Assembly (NCBI RefSeq): GCF_017309185.1
Contig: NZ_JAEKJZ010000001.1
Coordinates: 62,001-126,000, forward strand
Source: Roseibium aggregatum
GTDB lineage: Bacteria > Pseudomonadota > Alphaproteobacteria > Rhizobiales > Stappiaceae
Direction: 5' to 3'
DNA: 64,000 nt
The translations under genes were made by a program, and so were the position numbers. Below are positions 17,035 to 25,214 of the stretch, piece by piece (the stretch's first letter is position 1; every line of letters begins with the position of its first letter). Under the pieces are notes generated by a model. The model made no database searches. It had not been told where the DNA came from and saw only the letters and a program-made list of their open reading frames with translations.

Positions 17035-18230
17035 GGCTTGGTCAAACTCCACTGGGTCACGGGCATGGCGGGCCGCCAGCCGGTCATGCCGCCGACGGCG
17101 CTGGCCCGCTGCACGGACAGCCGCCGCAAGCCGCCGCCCAATGACCGGTAATGCTTCAAGAGCACGGCCTCGCTTTCCAGCGTCACGGCATTGGCGACCA
17201 GCCGTCCGCCGGAAGGAAGAGCCGTCAGAACCGTGTCGACAAGGCCGGGTTCCGTCAGGCCGCCGCCGATGAAAACCGCGTCCGGCTGCGGCAGGCCTTC
17301 AAGTCCGGCCGGAGCGCTCAGGTCCTTCAAGTCCAGGTGCGGCACCCCGAGCGCCACGGCGTTTTCCGCTGCCATGAGGCGGCGTTCGCCGTGAGGCTCC
17401 AGCCCGATGGCGCGGGTTCTGGCCGCCGCGCGCAGCCATTCGATCGCAACCGAGCCGCAGCCGGAACCGATGTCCCAGAGAAGGGCTCCGGGATGGGGCT
17501 TGAGTTCGGCTAGCGTGACCGCGCGGATTTCCTGTTTCGTCATCTTGCCGTCGTGGCGGAAGGCGTCGTCGGCAAGACCGGGCGCCCTTGCGGTGATCCT
17601 GAGACCGGGGTCGGCGACCGCCTCCAGGGCGAGCGTATGAAAATCCGCGACGTTTTCCGTCCAGTTCTCCGCCGTGCCGCTGACCCTTCGTTCCTTGCCA
17701 CCGCCGAGATGCTCGAGAACCGTCATCTCTGTGCCGCCATAGCCTTCGTCGGCCAGAAGATCGGCGATCTGGCGTACGGCGTCCGCGTTGCTCGTCAGAA
17801 CCAGCAGGCGCGCGTCCGGATAGAGTGCCGCGCGCAGGTGATCCACCGGGCGGCCGTGCACCGATAGACAATCGCAGTCCTGCAGCGCCCAGCCCATACG
17901 TGACGCGGCAAGCTGAAAGGCGGACAGCGACGGCAAGACCGTCATCTCGGCAGCCGAAAAATGCTTCAGCAGGGAGGAGCCGATACCGAACCACATCGGA
18001 TCGCCTGTCGCCAAAACCGCGATCCTTCTGCCGGTCAGCGCTTTCAAGTCAGCGAAAACGGTTGCGAAAGGAGAGGGCCAGGGTCTCTTTTCCGCCTGGA
18101 GGTCACCGGCCAGCGTCAGGTGGCGGGCGCCGCCGTAGACGATGTCCGCGCGAGCCAGGCAATCCGCACCGCCCGGTGCCAGAACGCCGTCTTCGCCAAT
18201 TCCGATCAGGGTCAGCCAGGGCGCGGTCAT
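17031..18230 (-). CDS. cobL: Precorrin-6Y C(5,15)-methyltransferase (decarboxylating)
   Basis: A 399-aa bifunctional enzyme that methylates C5 and C15 and removes the acetate carboxyl of ring C. The N-terminal CbiE-like domain (about 1-205) begins LTLIGIGEDG and includes LATGDPMWFGIGSSLLK. The C-terminal CbiT-like domain has a class I SAM-binding motif, LLWDIGSGCGSVAIEW, with DIGSGCG at 253-259. The fused form is typical of aerobic-type alphaproteobacterial clusters. Its start overlaps the stop of the 82-aa ORF by ATGA, and its end overlaps cobI in the same way, so three proteins are probably coupled. Confidence 0.94.
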   Translation of the reverse strand: MTAPWLTLIGIGEDGVLAPGGADCLARADIVYGGARHLTLAGDLQAEKRPWPSPFATVFADLKALTGRRIAVLATGDPMWFGIGSSLLKHFSAAEMTVLPSLSAFQLAASRMGWALQDCDCLSVHGRPVDHLRAALYPDARLLVLTSNADAVRQIADLLADEGYGGTEMTVLEHLGGGKERRVSGTAENWTENVADFHTLALEAVADPGLRITARAPGLADDAFRHDGKMTKQEIRAVTLAELKPHPGALLWDIGSGCGSVAIEWLRAAARTRAIGLEPHGERRLMAAENAVALGVPHLDLKDLSAPAGLEGLPQPDAVFIGGGLTEPGLVDTVLTALPSGGRLVANAVTLESEAVLLKHYRSLGGGLRRLSVQRASAVGGMTGWRPAMPVTQWSLTKP

Positions 18231-18475
18231 TTGTCTTCCAGCCTGTAGGGTTTGATGCGCGGCTTGTCTTCGAGCGCCTGTGGTTTGCTGTCAGTGAAAG
18301 CGGTGATCTGACGGCCGCCACGGGAGAGGTGATGTTTCTTGGGAGCCTCCGAGCCGCCTGTTCTCCCGGATAGGGCGGCGGCCGCTCCTCCTGGTTGAGA
18401 CAGAAAGCCGCGCGAGCGCAATGGCTTTTGGCCGCGAACCGATTTGAGACCCTTGCTGTCCCCGTCAGCCGCCAT
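18227..18475 (-). CDS. 82-aa basic protein of unknown function inside the cob operon
   Basis: This short gene is placed exactly as an operon member. Its ATG at 18475 overlaps the cobH stop by 11 bp, is preceded by GAGGA eight bases upstream, and its TGA overlaps the cobL ATG. The protein (MAADGDSKGLKSVRGQKPLR at the start, KPRIKPYRLEDK at the end) is rich in Lys, Arg, Ser and Gly. It has no signal peptide, membrane segment or recognisable domain and is probably disordered. It could be a real small cobalamin-related protein or a translational linker between cobH and cobL. I do not recognise the family. Confidence 0.5.
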   Translation of the reverse strand: MAADGDSKGLKSVRGQKPLRSRGFLSQPGGAAAALSGRTGGSEAPKKHHLSRGGRQITAFTDSKPQALEDKPRIKPYRLEDK

Positions 18476-19133
18476 GGTGGTTTTCCTCAGGCAGGCCGGC
18501 GGCCAGAGCGTTAACGGCGGCCGCCGCCATCGCCGACCCGCCTCGACGGCCCGTGACCGCGAGGAACGGCACGCCGTACAGGTTCGCGCTCAGTGCTTCC
18601 TTGGATTCCGCCGCCCCGACAAAGCCCACGGGAAAGCCCAGAACGAGCGCCGGTTTCGGCCCGCCAGAAGCGATCGTTTCCAGAAGATGGAAGAGCGCGG
18701 TCGGGGCATTGCCGATGGCAACGACGGCGCCTTCGAGATGGTCCCGCCAAAGCTCCAACGCAGCGGCGGAACGTGTCGTGCCCAGCCTTGCGGCGAGGTC
18801 CGGGACGGAAGGATCGTTCAAGGTGCAAACAACCTTCGAGCGGTCCGGCAGCCTTGAGGAAATGATCCCGTGCGCCACCATTTCCACGTCGCAGAGCACG
18901 GTTGCCGGTCTGGCAAAGGCAGTCCGGGCGGCTTCACCCAGATCGTCGGACCAGACGAGATCCTGCGGCAGGTCGGTCATCCCGCAGGCATGGATCAGGC
19001 GGATTGCGACCGGCTTCAGGTTGTCCGGCAGGCGATCGAGATTCGCCTCTTCGCGCACGATGGCGAAAGACCGCCGGTAGATGGCCGCCGGGTCCTTTTC
19101 GTAGCTGTAGGCCGGATCCATGTCGCTGCTCAC
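18465..19133 (-). CDS. cobH: Precorrin-8X methylmutase
   Basis: A 222-aa isomerase that moves a methyl group from C11 to C12, giving (hydrogeno)byrinic or cobyrinic acid. RLIHACGMTDLPQDLVWS (about 47-64) contains the active-site histidine of the family. AIGNAPTALFHLLE, PALVLGFPVGFVGAAESKEAL and VTGRRGGSAMAAAAVNAL follow in the expected order. The start used is GTG 19133; an ATG four codons later is possible. It is nine bases downstream of cbiX and overlaps the next small ORF by 11 bp. CobH and CbiC are equivalent in fold and reaction. Confidence 0.94.
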   Translation of the reverse strand: MSSDMDPAYSYEKDPAAIYRRSFAIVREEANLDRLPDNLKPVAIRLIHACGMTDLPQDLVWSDDLGEAARTAFARPATVLCDVEMVAHGIISSRLPDRSKVVCTLNDPSVPDLAARLGTTRSAAALELWRDHLEGAVVAIGNAPTALFHLLETIASGGPKPALVLGFPVGFVGAAESKEALSANLYGVPFLAVTGRRGGSAMAAAAVNALAAGLPEENHHGG

Positions 19134-19142
19134 GCCTCGGCC

Positions 19143-20288
19143 TCACCCCTGCCGGTTCAGCGATTTCGGTCCGTGCGGATGATCCGCATGCGGATAGGGG
19201 TGATGATGGTGGTCATGGTCGTGCGCATGATCGTGGGTGTGGCCATGTGTGTGGCCATGTGTGTGATCATGAGGATGATCGTGGCCGTGATCATGAGGAT
19301 GGTGGTGGTGCCCGTGAGCGTGCCCATGGTCATGGTGATGATGTCCACCCGCCTGTACCTGCTTCTCGCATGCGCCGGTACAGATTTCCTCGCACAATCG
19401 GCATTCGGCTTCCGCGCCGAGCCCTTCCACGTGATGATGATGGCTTTCCTGTGCCAGACCGACCTCGGCCTCGAAACCGAGCACCTGCTCCCGGTATTTG
19501 CACATCTGGCAATTCATCAGATTGGCGCCCTGCAGGATCTCCTGGACCCGGTCGGCCATCGTGTCGATCACCTGCGGATGGTCGTTGAGATAGCCGGCCT
19601 TCAGGAACTCGATCTCCGGATGTTCGGCGGCCACTTCGTCTGCGGTGTTGTAGATCCGTTGCACCAGAACGCCGGTAAACAGGAAATAGGGGAAGACGAT
19701 GACGCGCTTGTAGCCGAGCCTGGCGGCATGCTCCAGGCCCGGCCCGACCAGCGGAAAGGTCACGCCCGAATAACAGGTTTCCGCCCAGCCGAATCCGAAG
19801 CCTTCCCAGAGGAGGCGCGTGATCTTGGTGACGTTGGAATTGGCGTCCGGGTCGGATGCACCACGGCCAACGACCATCAGCAGGGTCTCGTGCAGCGGAA
19901 CGTCGCTTTCGGCGGTGTCGATCGCCTCCTGAATGCGGGCGGCGGCGGCCTTGACCATGCGCATGTCCACGGCAAGCTCGCGGCCGTAGGAGATCTTCAT
20001 CTCCGGATGCATGGCCTGATAGGTGTTGAGGACGGACGGGATGTCGTTCTTGGCGTGACCCGCGGCGAACAGCATGCCCGGCACCGCCAGAACATGTGTG
20101 CAGCCCTGCTCGCGCAGTCTGTTGAGTCCGTCATGAATGACCGGGTTGGCGAACTCCAGATAGCCGTATTCGACCGGCCAGTCGGGAAAGCGCGCTGTCA
20201 GTCCTTCGGCGAGCTGCGCGAATTGCTTGACGGCACCCTTGTTGCGGCTGCCGTGACCGCAGATCATCAGACCGAGTTTTTCAACCAT
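19143..20288 (-). CDS. cbiX: Sirohydrochlorin cobaltochelatase with Cys cluster and His-rich tail
   Basis: A 381-aa long-form CbiX that inserts cobalt into sirohydrochlorin or a related precursor. The chelatase fold carries the two expected metal-site histidines, His12 in ICGHGSR and His78 in [11 protein letters not shown]. Residues 258-263 (MNCQMC) match the MxCxxC motif reported for Fe-S-containing long CbiX proteins. A second cysteine group, [12 protein letters not shown], follows at 296-307. From 316 to 372 roughly half the residues are His alternating with Asp, Gly, Thr and Pro, giving about 30 histidines, probably a Co/Ni store or handover site. The DNA of that tail is a low-complexity repeat (19173-19343). 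It overlaps the upstream small membrane gene by one base (TGATG). Confidence 0.92.
   Translation of the reverse strand: MVEKLGLMICGHGSRNKGAVKQFAQLAEGLTARFPDWPVEYGYLEFANPVIHDGLNRLREQGCTHVLAVPGMLFAAGHAKNDIPSVLNTYQAMHPEMKISYGRELAVDMRMVKAAAARIQEAIDTAESDVPLHETLLMVVGRGASDPDANSNVTKITRLLWEGFGFGWAETCYSGVTFPLVGPGLEHAARLGYKRVIVFPYFLFTGVLVQRIYNTADEVAAEHPEIEFLKAGYLNDHPQVIDTMADRVQEILQGANLMNCQMCKYREQVLGFEAEVGLAQESHHHHVEGLGAEAECRLCEEICTGACEKQVQAGGHHHHDHGHAHGHHHHPHDHGHDHPHDHTHGHTHGHTHDHAHDHDHHHHPYPHADHPHGPKSLNRQG
19173..19343 (-). repeat. Low-complexity repeat encoding the His-rich CbiX tail
   Basis: The coding DNA for CbiX residues 316-372 consists of near-repeats of CAT/CAC codons alternating with GAT, GGC and ACC. 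It reads on the plus strand as tandem GTGTGGCCAT-like units around 19237-19275. Such simple DNA can expand or shrink by slippage, so tail length may differ between close relatives. The reading frame is intact here. Confidence 0.7.
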
Positions 20289-20539
20289 CAGGCGGGGTCT
20301 CCGGCCGTCTGGTCGTTTCCGGAAGCGTCCTCGGCCTGTTCCTTGTCTTCCGGATCTTCGGATTTCTTTCTTTTGCGGTCCCTGAGCGCGACCAGACCGG
20401 CGACGAGTGCCGCTCCGGCAAGGGCCGCGGCCCCGACCCAGTGGGAGTGCCCGGCAAGTTCACCCAAATGTCCGCCATGGGCGAAGGCCGGTCCGGTGAG
20501 AAGGCTCGCGGAGCAAAAGAACATCATGCGTTGGATCAT
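20288..20539 (-). CDS. Small membrane protein with exported His motif (DUF6732-like), first gene of cob operon
   Basis: An 83-aa protein beginning [20 protein letters not shown], a signal peptide that would be cut after AFA. A His-rich segment [15 protein letters not shown] is followed by one transmembrane helix ([19 protein letters not shown]) and a charged cytoplasmic tail. I chose ATG 20539, which has GGGGAG four bases upstream; a GTG at 20620 would add a leader without sense. The stop overlaps the cbiX start (TGATG). Proteins of this shape recur next to cbiX/cob genes in alphaproteobacteria. A role in cobalt or nickel handling at the membrane is an inference from the exposed histidines and the operon. 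Confidence 0.72.
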   Translation of the reverse strand: MIQRMMFFCSASLLTGPAFAHGGHLGELAGHSHWVGAAALAGAALVAGLVALRDRKRKKSEDPEDKEQAEDASGNDQTAGDPA

Positions 20540-20745
20540 CGGTCTCCCCAGAGGATTGCCGCGTTGCGTCGGGTTTTGAAGGCGAGGCAGGGGGACGAAA
20601 GCAAGCACAAGCACAAACACAAGCCCGGATTTCTCGTCCGGTCTTTGGCAGATGCCTTGGACAGCTCCGGCCTTGGTTCCCTGATTGGGTCAACCGCATC
20701 CGGAATGGCTTTCAGTCCCTCCAAGGGACGCCGTCAGGTTGGCGC
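20540..20745 (-). other. Leader of about 200 nt before the cob operon
   Basis: Between the predicted -10 box and the first ATG lie about 200 nt with no gene. The leader RNA could form small hairpins, for example GTCCC-TTGGA-GGGAC and CCGGA-N7-TCCGG. A short stretch (AATCAGGGAACC, then CCGGAGCTGTCC) recalls part of the cobalamin riboswitch core, but the CCCGCAAC loop and a proper B12 box are not visible. I therefore do not call a riboswitch. Confidence 0.3.
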
Positions 20746-20774
20746 ACATTAGGAGAGCGGTCCGGACGGATCAA
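20746..20774 (-). promoter_or_regulatory. Sigma-70-like promoter of the minus-strand cobalamin operon
   Basis: On the minus strand, TTGATC (20774-20769) and TAATGT (20751-20746) are separated by exactly 17 bp. They lie about 200 nt before the first operon gene at 20539, with no other gene between. Transcription would begin near 20739 and read through to cobM. The call rests on hexamer match and spacing only. Confidence 0.5.
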
Positions 20775-20988
20775 GCGGGAAAGCGACATCCTTTGGTTCA
20801 ATCCGGTTGCGCCGGCTTTCCGGTTTCGCGGGCCGCACCCAGGGGCGTGAGCAGGCGCGCCGCCGGGTGGTTCATGCATGGGAGATCTGCGACGGGATTT
20901 TCTGCCCTGCGCGCTTTCGGAGAAAGGCAGTTGGTATTAGTCTAAAAAATAGGCAAATCACTTTCGGCTAAACCGCGAGCGGACTTTC

Positions 20989-21507
20989 ATGCAAACTCAT
21001 CTTGTTTTCACGGTCATCGCAAAGGACAGGCCGGGCCTTGTCGAGCGGGTCGCCGAAACCATCGCCAGCCTCGGCGGCAACTGGATCGAGAGTTCCATGG
21101 CGCGCCTGGGCGGCGAGTTCGCAGGCATCGTCCGCGTCGGGATCGATGCGGCTCAGGCGGACGATCTCACCGCCAGGCTCCAGGCCCTGTCGGAGGATGG
21201 CATTTCCATCACGTTCCGGTCTGACCGGTCCGAGGTGGGAGAGCCGCAAGGGGCCTCCGCCCAGCTCGATCTCGTATCCCAGGATCACCCGGGCATTTTG
21301 CGCGACATCACGCGCGTGCTGAGCGAACAGGGTGTCAGCATCGAACATCTCGAGACCGAGGTCGTTCAGGGCTCCATGCAGGGAGAGGCCCTTTTCAAGG
21401 CAACCGCGGATCTGCGCCTTCCAGCCGGACTGGCCCCGTCACGCCTGAGCGAAGCGCTCCAGGAAACGGCGGCGGACCTGATGGCGGATATCAAACTGGT
21501 CGATTGA
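20989..21507 (+). CDS. Two-ACT-domain protein, GcvR-like
   Basis: A 172-aa cytoplasmic protein made of two ACT domains, about residues 3-80 (LVFTVIAKDRPGLVERVAET) and 91-170 (LDLVSQDHPGILRDITRVL). ACT domains bind amino acids. The tandem layout with this length matches GcvR, which in enterobacteria blocks the activator GcvA when glycine is low. A GcvA-like LysR gene lies at 35319-36251 of this window, but that is far away and may be unrelated. The start ATG 20989 has a weak upstream GAGCGGA. No neighbour gives a clear pathway. Confidence 0.75.
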   Translation: MQTHLVFTVIAKDRPGLVERVAETIASLGGNWIESSMARLGGEFAGIVRVGIDAAQADDLTARLQALSEDGISITFRSDRSEVGEPQGASAQLDLVSQDHPGILRDITRVLSEQGVSIEHLETEVVQGSMQGEALFKATADLRLPAGLAPSRLSEALQETAADLMADIKLVD

Positions 21508-21531
21508 GTGCACGGGCGGCCACGCAGTGGG

Positions 21532-22821
21532 TCAGGCGGCAACCGCCCAGTCTTGCATGTCGTCGCGCGCGCCGATCAGGGCAAGGCCGTTGGCAACGGA
21601 CGTGAGTTCGTTGCCGCCTGCCATCTTGTCTTCGCCGAAGCGGGCGGAAAACCGCTTCCGGACAGCGGGAACAAAGGAGGTGCCGCCGGTCATGAACACC
21701 CGGTCGATATCCTGTTCTGAAAGACCCGCCTTGTTGAGCGTTGCCTCGAGGGCGGCGTCCATCTTTTTCAGATCCGGCGCGATCCAGCCTTCGAACTCGG
21801 CGCGCGTGACAGTGGCCCTGAAATCCGCGCCGAGTGGCGCAAACGTCAGCTCCGCTTCATCTTCGCTCGAGAGCTGAGCCTTGGTGTCGGAAACCGACTT
21901 GTAGAGCGGATATCCCTGGTCTTCTTCCACAAGATCGATGAAGAGTTCGATCTTGTCCGGTTCCAGGCACCAGCGCAGCAGTTTCTTCATCTCCTTGAAA
22001 TCGTCGGAGGTCTTGAAGACCGACAGCATGTGCCAGCGGGCGAAATTGGAAAAGAGATTGGGCGGGATCTCCAGTTCCTTGCCCATGCTTTTATAGGTCG
22101 AGCCCTTGCCGAGTTTCGGCAGAACCACATTGTCGACGATGCGGTAATCGAAGGTATCGCCGGCGATGCCGATACCACCGCGTCCGAGCGGCGTGGCCTT
22201 CAGGTGGCCGGCATGCATCTCGAAACGCATCAGCGAATAGTCGGTCGTACCGCCGCCCAGGTCGGCGACGAGGATCGTGGTGTCGCGTTCCAGCGACTGG
22301 GCGTAGGAAAACGCCGCCCCCACCGGTTCCATGACAAACAGGATGTCGTTGAAGCCGAGTTTCATGAAAGCCCTGCGGTAGCGCGCCATGGCAAGGGCCT
22401 CGTCGGCATTGTGTCCGGCGAATTCCACCGGCCGGCCGACGACGAGGCGGGTCGAGGCGGGGTCGAAAGCCGTACCGGCGCGCTCGAACGCGCAGCGCAG
22501 GAAGGTGGCCATCAGCTCCTCGAAACTGAAAGGAACCCCGTAGATGCCGGTTCCCTTGAACGCGGCGCTCGCGGCGAAGGTCTTCAGGGACTGGATGAAG
22601 CGCACGTCGCCGAACCCGTCCAGGAACTGCCGGATCGCCCAGGGTCCTGCTTCCGGATGGGGCGCCTTCGCCGCGCCCCGGTCGAGAAAGCTCAAGGCGG
22701 TCGCGAGCGAGGTGAAGCTGTCCGTATCGTCCGAGAAGGTGACGGCCCGGGTCTGGCCGGCGTCCGCCGCGACCGCGACAGTGTTCGATGTTCCGAAATC
22801 CAGTCCGATCGTCGAAATCAT
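21532..22821 (-). CDS. Hsp70-family protein, YegD-like
   Basis: A 429-aa member of the actin/Hsp70 ATPase superfamily. The phosphate-binding loop is at the start (GLDFGTSNTVAVA), the second phosphate loop is ILVADLGGGTTDYSLM, and the adenosine motif is VFMTGGTSFVPAVRKRF near residue 385. It lacks the long substrate-binding and lid region of DnaK and ends about 40 residues after the ATPase core. That makes it a YegD-type orphan chaperone-like protein whose partner is unknown. It follows tRNA-Ser on the same strand at about 100 bp, and converges with the ACT-domain gene. Confidence 0.85.
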   Translation of the reverse strand: MISTIGLDFGTSNTVAVAADAGQTRAVTFSDDTDSFTSLATALSFLDRGAAKAPHPEAGPWAIRQFLDGFGDVRFIQSLKTFAASAAFKGTGIYGVPFSFEELMATFLRCAFERAGTAFDPASTRLVVGRPVEFAGHNADEALAMARYRRAFMKLGFNDILFVMEPVGAAFSYAQSLERDTTILVADLGGGTTDYSLMRFEMHAGHLKATPLGRGGIGIAGDTFDYRIVDNVVLPKLGKGSTYKSMGKELEIPPNLFSNFARWHMLSVFKTSDDFKEMKKLLRWCLEPDKIELFIDLVEEDQGYPLYKSVSDTKAQLSSEDEAELTFAPLGADFRATVTRAEFEGWIAPDLKKMDAALEATLNKAGLSEQDIDRVFMTGGTSFVPAVRKRFSARFGEDKMAGGNELTSVANGLALIGARDDMQDWAVAA

Positions 22822-22924
22822 GGCAAGGGTCCTTGTCGGAACGATGCTGCGAACCGCCTGTCCCGCCAGTGGGATCCGGTTGAAGAGGAGTGGGATTTCG
22901 GGCTGGGTTCGACAGCGGAGAATA

Positions 22925-23014
<90 letters not shown>

Positions 23015-23045
23015 ATTCCAAGCGGGACCCGCTTGAGTGCCGCGC

Positions 23046-23073
23046 AATATACTCATGGCGGGGTGGAGCGCAA
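23046..23073 (-). promoter_or_regulatory. Promoter of tRNA-Ser
   Basis: On the minus strand, TTGCGC (23073-23068) and TATATT (23051-23046) are spaced by 16 bp. Transcription would start near 23039, about 25 nt before the mature tRNA 5' end. The position and hexamers fit a strong sigma-70 promoter. Confidence 0.55.
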
Positions 23074-23327
23074 GCTCTTGGGCGAGTTTTTTTTACCCTC
23101 GTTCCGGGTTGTGGATTTTAACCTGTTGGACGTGGAATTGCCTCGGCCCGGTCTGATACGCTGACCCTTGCCCACAAACTCACAGGAATGTGTTGTAGAT
23201 CAATTATTGATTAGTTGTTTTCGCGTACAAATCTAGAAATTAAAGGGCCCAGAGACGGCGAACATATAATGCCGCAGCCTTGGTGATGGCGATCAAGTTT
23301 TAACGAGACAATGCCGGAAGCAAAACC

Positions 23328-23654
23328 ATGATAGCTGTTTTTAAATTTTTATTCCGTGTGTTCGGATACGCTTTTTTGTCGATCGCAATTATTGCGGGTA
23401 TCGCAGATGCCAGCACGTCGATTGCTCAGTCTCAATTGTACTTGGCCTCGCTTGGCCAAGTCTGGGCGAATGTTTCGCCTGCGACGCTTGAGCTATCGAG
23501 GGCATATATGCAGGGAAATCTTCACCTGGCCTTCTGGGAACCGGGATTGGAGACCGTGTTGACCTGGCCGGTCTGGGCGGTTTTCGCTTCTCTCGGACTT
23601 TTGTGCCTGTGGTTTGGCGCGCGGCGCCGGAGCCAGCGCGTCCAGTATGTCTAG
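23328..23654 (+). CDS. Small inner-membrane protein of unknown function
   Basis: A 108-aa protein with two hydrophobic helices: residues 4-25 (VFKFLFRVFGYAFLSIAIIAG) and about 77-97 (TVLTWPVWAVFASLGLLCLWF). They flank a loop of about 50 residues (SQLYLASLGQVWANVSPATL), followed by a basic tail RRRSQR. Similar two-helix proteins occur singly in many Hyphomicrobiales without known function. The topology suggests both ends in the cytoplasm and the loop in the periplasm. It precedes msrA by 225 bp without an obvious terminator. The upstream 313 bp hold only the tRNA promoter region and AT-rich sequence. Confidence 0.65.
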   Translation: MIAVFKFLFRVFGYAFLSIAIIAGIADASTSIAQSQLYLASLGQVWANVSPATLELSRAYMQGNLHLAFWEPGLETVLTWPVWAVFASLGLLCLWFGARRRSQRVQYV

Positions 23655-23879
23655 AGAAAATCGCGTGTATCCGGGACCGCTTGTCGACGTCTGAAACCAG
23701 AGATTCCAGCGCAAAAAGCGATCAGAATATTTCCGGTTGAACGCGACGCGCTCTGGGTGTCGAGACCGCAAGCCCGGGAAGCAGGGTTGGCATTGCCACT
23801 TGGCATGAGGGTCCCCGTGCGCCAAATGTATCTTTGAGCTGCATTGAACGGTGCATCACGATATCTGCGGAGACCTGCC

Positions 23880-24545
23880 ATGTCTTTCATGACCATGCTG
23901 ACCAAGAAGTTCACACTGCCGGCCAGGGAGGAAGCCCTGCCTGGGCGTGCGCAGGCGATCCTGCCGGAGGAGCCTCATTTCGTGAACGGCCGAGCACTGA
24001 CCGGCCCCTATCCGCAGACCATGAAAACCGTTTTGTTCGGCATGGGGTGTTTCTGGGGCGCGGAGCGGCTGTTCTGGCAGTTGCCCGGCGTCTACGTGAC
24101 CGCGGTCGGCTACGCGGGCGGCCATACACCGAACCCCACGTACCATGAAACCTGCACGGGCCGCACCGGCCATACGGAGGCGGTTCTGGTGGTCTACGAT
24201 CCCGGGACCATAACCTTCCAGGACCTGTTGAAGGTCTTTTGGGAAAGCCACGATCCGACACAGGGCATGCGTCAGGGCAACGACACGGGAACCCAGTATC
24301 GCTCGGCGATCTATGTCCCGTCCGAGGCCGATCTTGAACAGGCGGAGGCCTCCAGAGAGGCCTATCAGGCCGCCTTGAAAGCCGGGGGTGTTCCCGCCGG
24401 TATCACAACGGAAATCCGGCAGCTCGACACGTTTTATTTCGCCGAGGATTACCATCAGCAGTATCTGGCGAAAAATCCGGCCGGATATTGCGGCATTGGC
24501 GGGACCGGCATTTCCTGTCCCGGCGCGCCCCGGCAGGAGGCATAG
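23880..24545 (+). CDS. msrA: Peptide-methionine (S)-S-oxide reductase MsrA
   Basis: A 221-aa repair enzyme that reduces methionine-S-sulfoxide in proteins, using thioredoxin. The catalytic motif is [13 protein letters not shown] with Cys57, and [29 protein letters not shown] and [11 protein letters not shown] follow as expected. A C-terminal GTGISCPG supplies a resolving cysteine. The N-terminal 45-residue extension ([20 protein letters not shown]) is the common long MsrA form. ATG 23880 was chosen because GGAG lies about eight bases upstream; an earlier in-frame start would add 12 residues. Confidence 0.93.
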   Translation: MSFMTMLTKKFTLPAREEALPGRAQAILPEEPHFVNGRALTGPYPQTMKTVLFGMGCFWGAERLFWQLPGVYVTAVGYAGGHTPNPTYHETCTGRTGHTEAVLVVYDPGTITFQDLLKVFWESHDPTQGMRQGNDTGTQYRSAIYVPSEADLEQAEASREAYQAALKAGGVPAGITTEIRQLDTFYFAEDYHQQYLAKNPAGYCGIGGTGISCPGAPRQEA

Positions 24546-24890
24546 GGGCCCGGCCGGGCTTCTCCGCTGCCGTGGTGCGCGACAACGCCTCTTTCGTCAG
24601 GCAACGCCAAAGCAGATCTCATGCGCACCATGCCGTATGAGGACCGACCCGATTCGCGGACCGGTCGCTGAAAAGTCACACGCGCATCGCTTGAGACAAA
24701 AATTTTTGCGGCGCAATATAAAATTTGTGCGACTGCGTCATTTGTTGAGTGTAACTTTCATTTTATTTGATTTGTGATGAAACCTGAGGCTGTTAGGTTT
24801 TTTTACTTCGTGAAATAAATCCGAATTCAGCAAAATTTAAAGTTTTATCGCGTAAGGACTTACTACGCATGAGCGTTGAGGTTCGATCTA
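24546..24890. other. AT-rich intergenic region with weak hairpin
   Basis: This 345-bp gap holds no gene. Its right half is markedly AT-rich. It contains AAACCT (24780-24785) and AGGTTT (24795-24800) followed by seven T, a weak possible terminator, then the promoter region of the chemoreceptor operon. Nothing else was recognised. Confidence 0.4.
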
Positions 24891-25214
24891 ATGTCCGGTT
24901 CCACCAAGGCGTTTGCCGCAGCCTATTTCGTCGGCTGCTGCGCGTTGATGCTTCTGGGATCCCTTCTGCCGGGAGGCGGTGGGGTCGTTGCGGTATTCGC
25001 GAAACCCTGGGGCGACACCGCGATGGAAGTTGTCGCGCGGTCGGAAGGGCGGATCATTTTCGTCAGAAGCGGCTCCTGGGTGGTTCTGACCGAATCGAAG
25101 AATCAGCAGTTCATTGACAGGCTCTACCAGTCGGGAGCCGGATTTGTCGCCTCGTCGGCGGTCGCGGCCGCATGCGCACGCTTGACCGGGGTTTCGTTGG
25201 AGAATGCCATATGA
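24891..25214 (+). CDS. Small membrane-anchored protein paired with a chemoreceptor
   Basis: A 107-aa protein with one strong N-terminal hydrophobic segment ([20 protein letters not shown]). A soluble part follows ([20 protein letters not shown], then [20 protein letters not shown]), and the end is a small Ala-rich helix ([19 protein letters not shown]). Its last codons overlap the chemoreceptor start as ATGA, so the two are made together. That suggests a helper or ligand-binding partner of the receptor, but no domain is recognised. I chose ATG 24891, with GAGG upstream; TTG 24876 is an alternative. Confidence 0.68.
   Translation: MSGSTKAFAAAYFVGCCALMLLGSLLPGGGGVVAVFAKPWGDTAMEVVARSEGRIIFVRSGSWVVLTESKNQQFIDRLYQSGAGFVASSAVAAACARLTGVSLENAI

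Noticed and set aside
19237..19275. CRISPR-like short tandem repeat
   Set aside because: The repeat is coding DNA for alternating His codons in CbiX, with no spacers and no cas genes.
18870..20579. 569-codon open frame on the plus strand opposite cbiX and cobH
   Set aside because: The stretch with Met/Val/Ile-rich repeats is the complement of the CbiX His tail; all real pathway genes are on the other strand.
20540..20740. Firm cobalamin riboswitch call
   Set aside because: Only a fragment of the core resembles the aptamer; the CCCGCAAC segment, GCCACTG loop and B12 box cannot be placed. It is kept only as a candidate finding.
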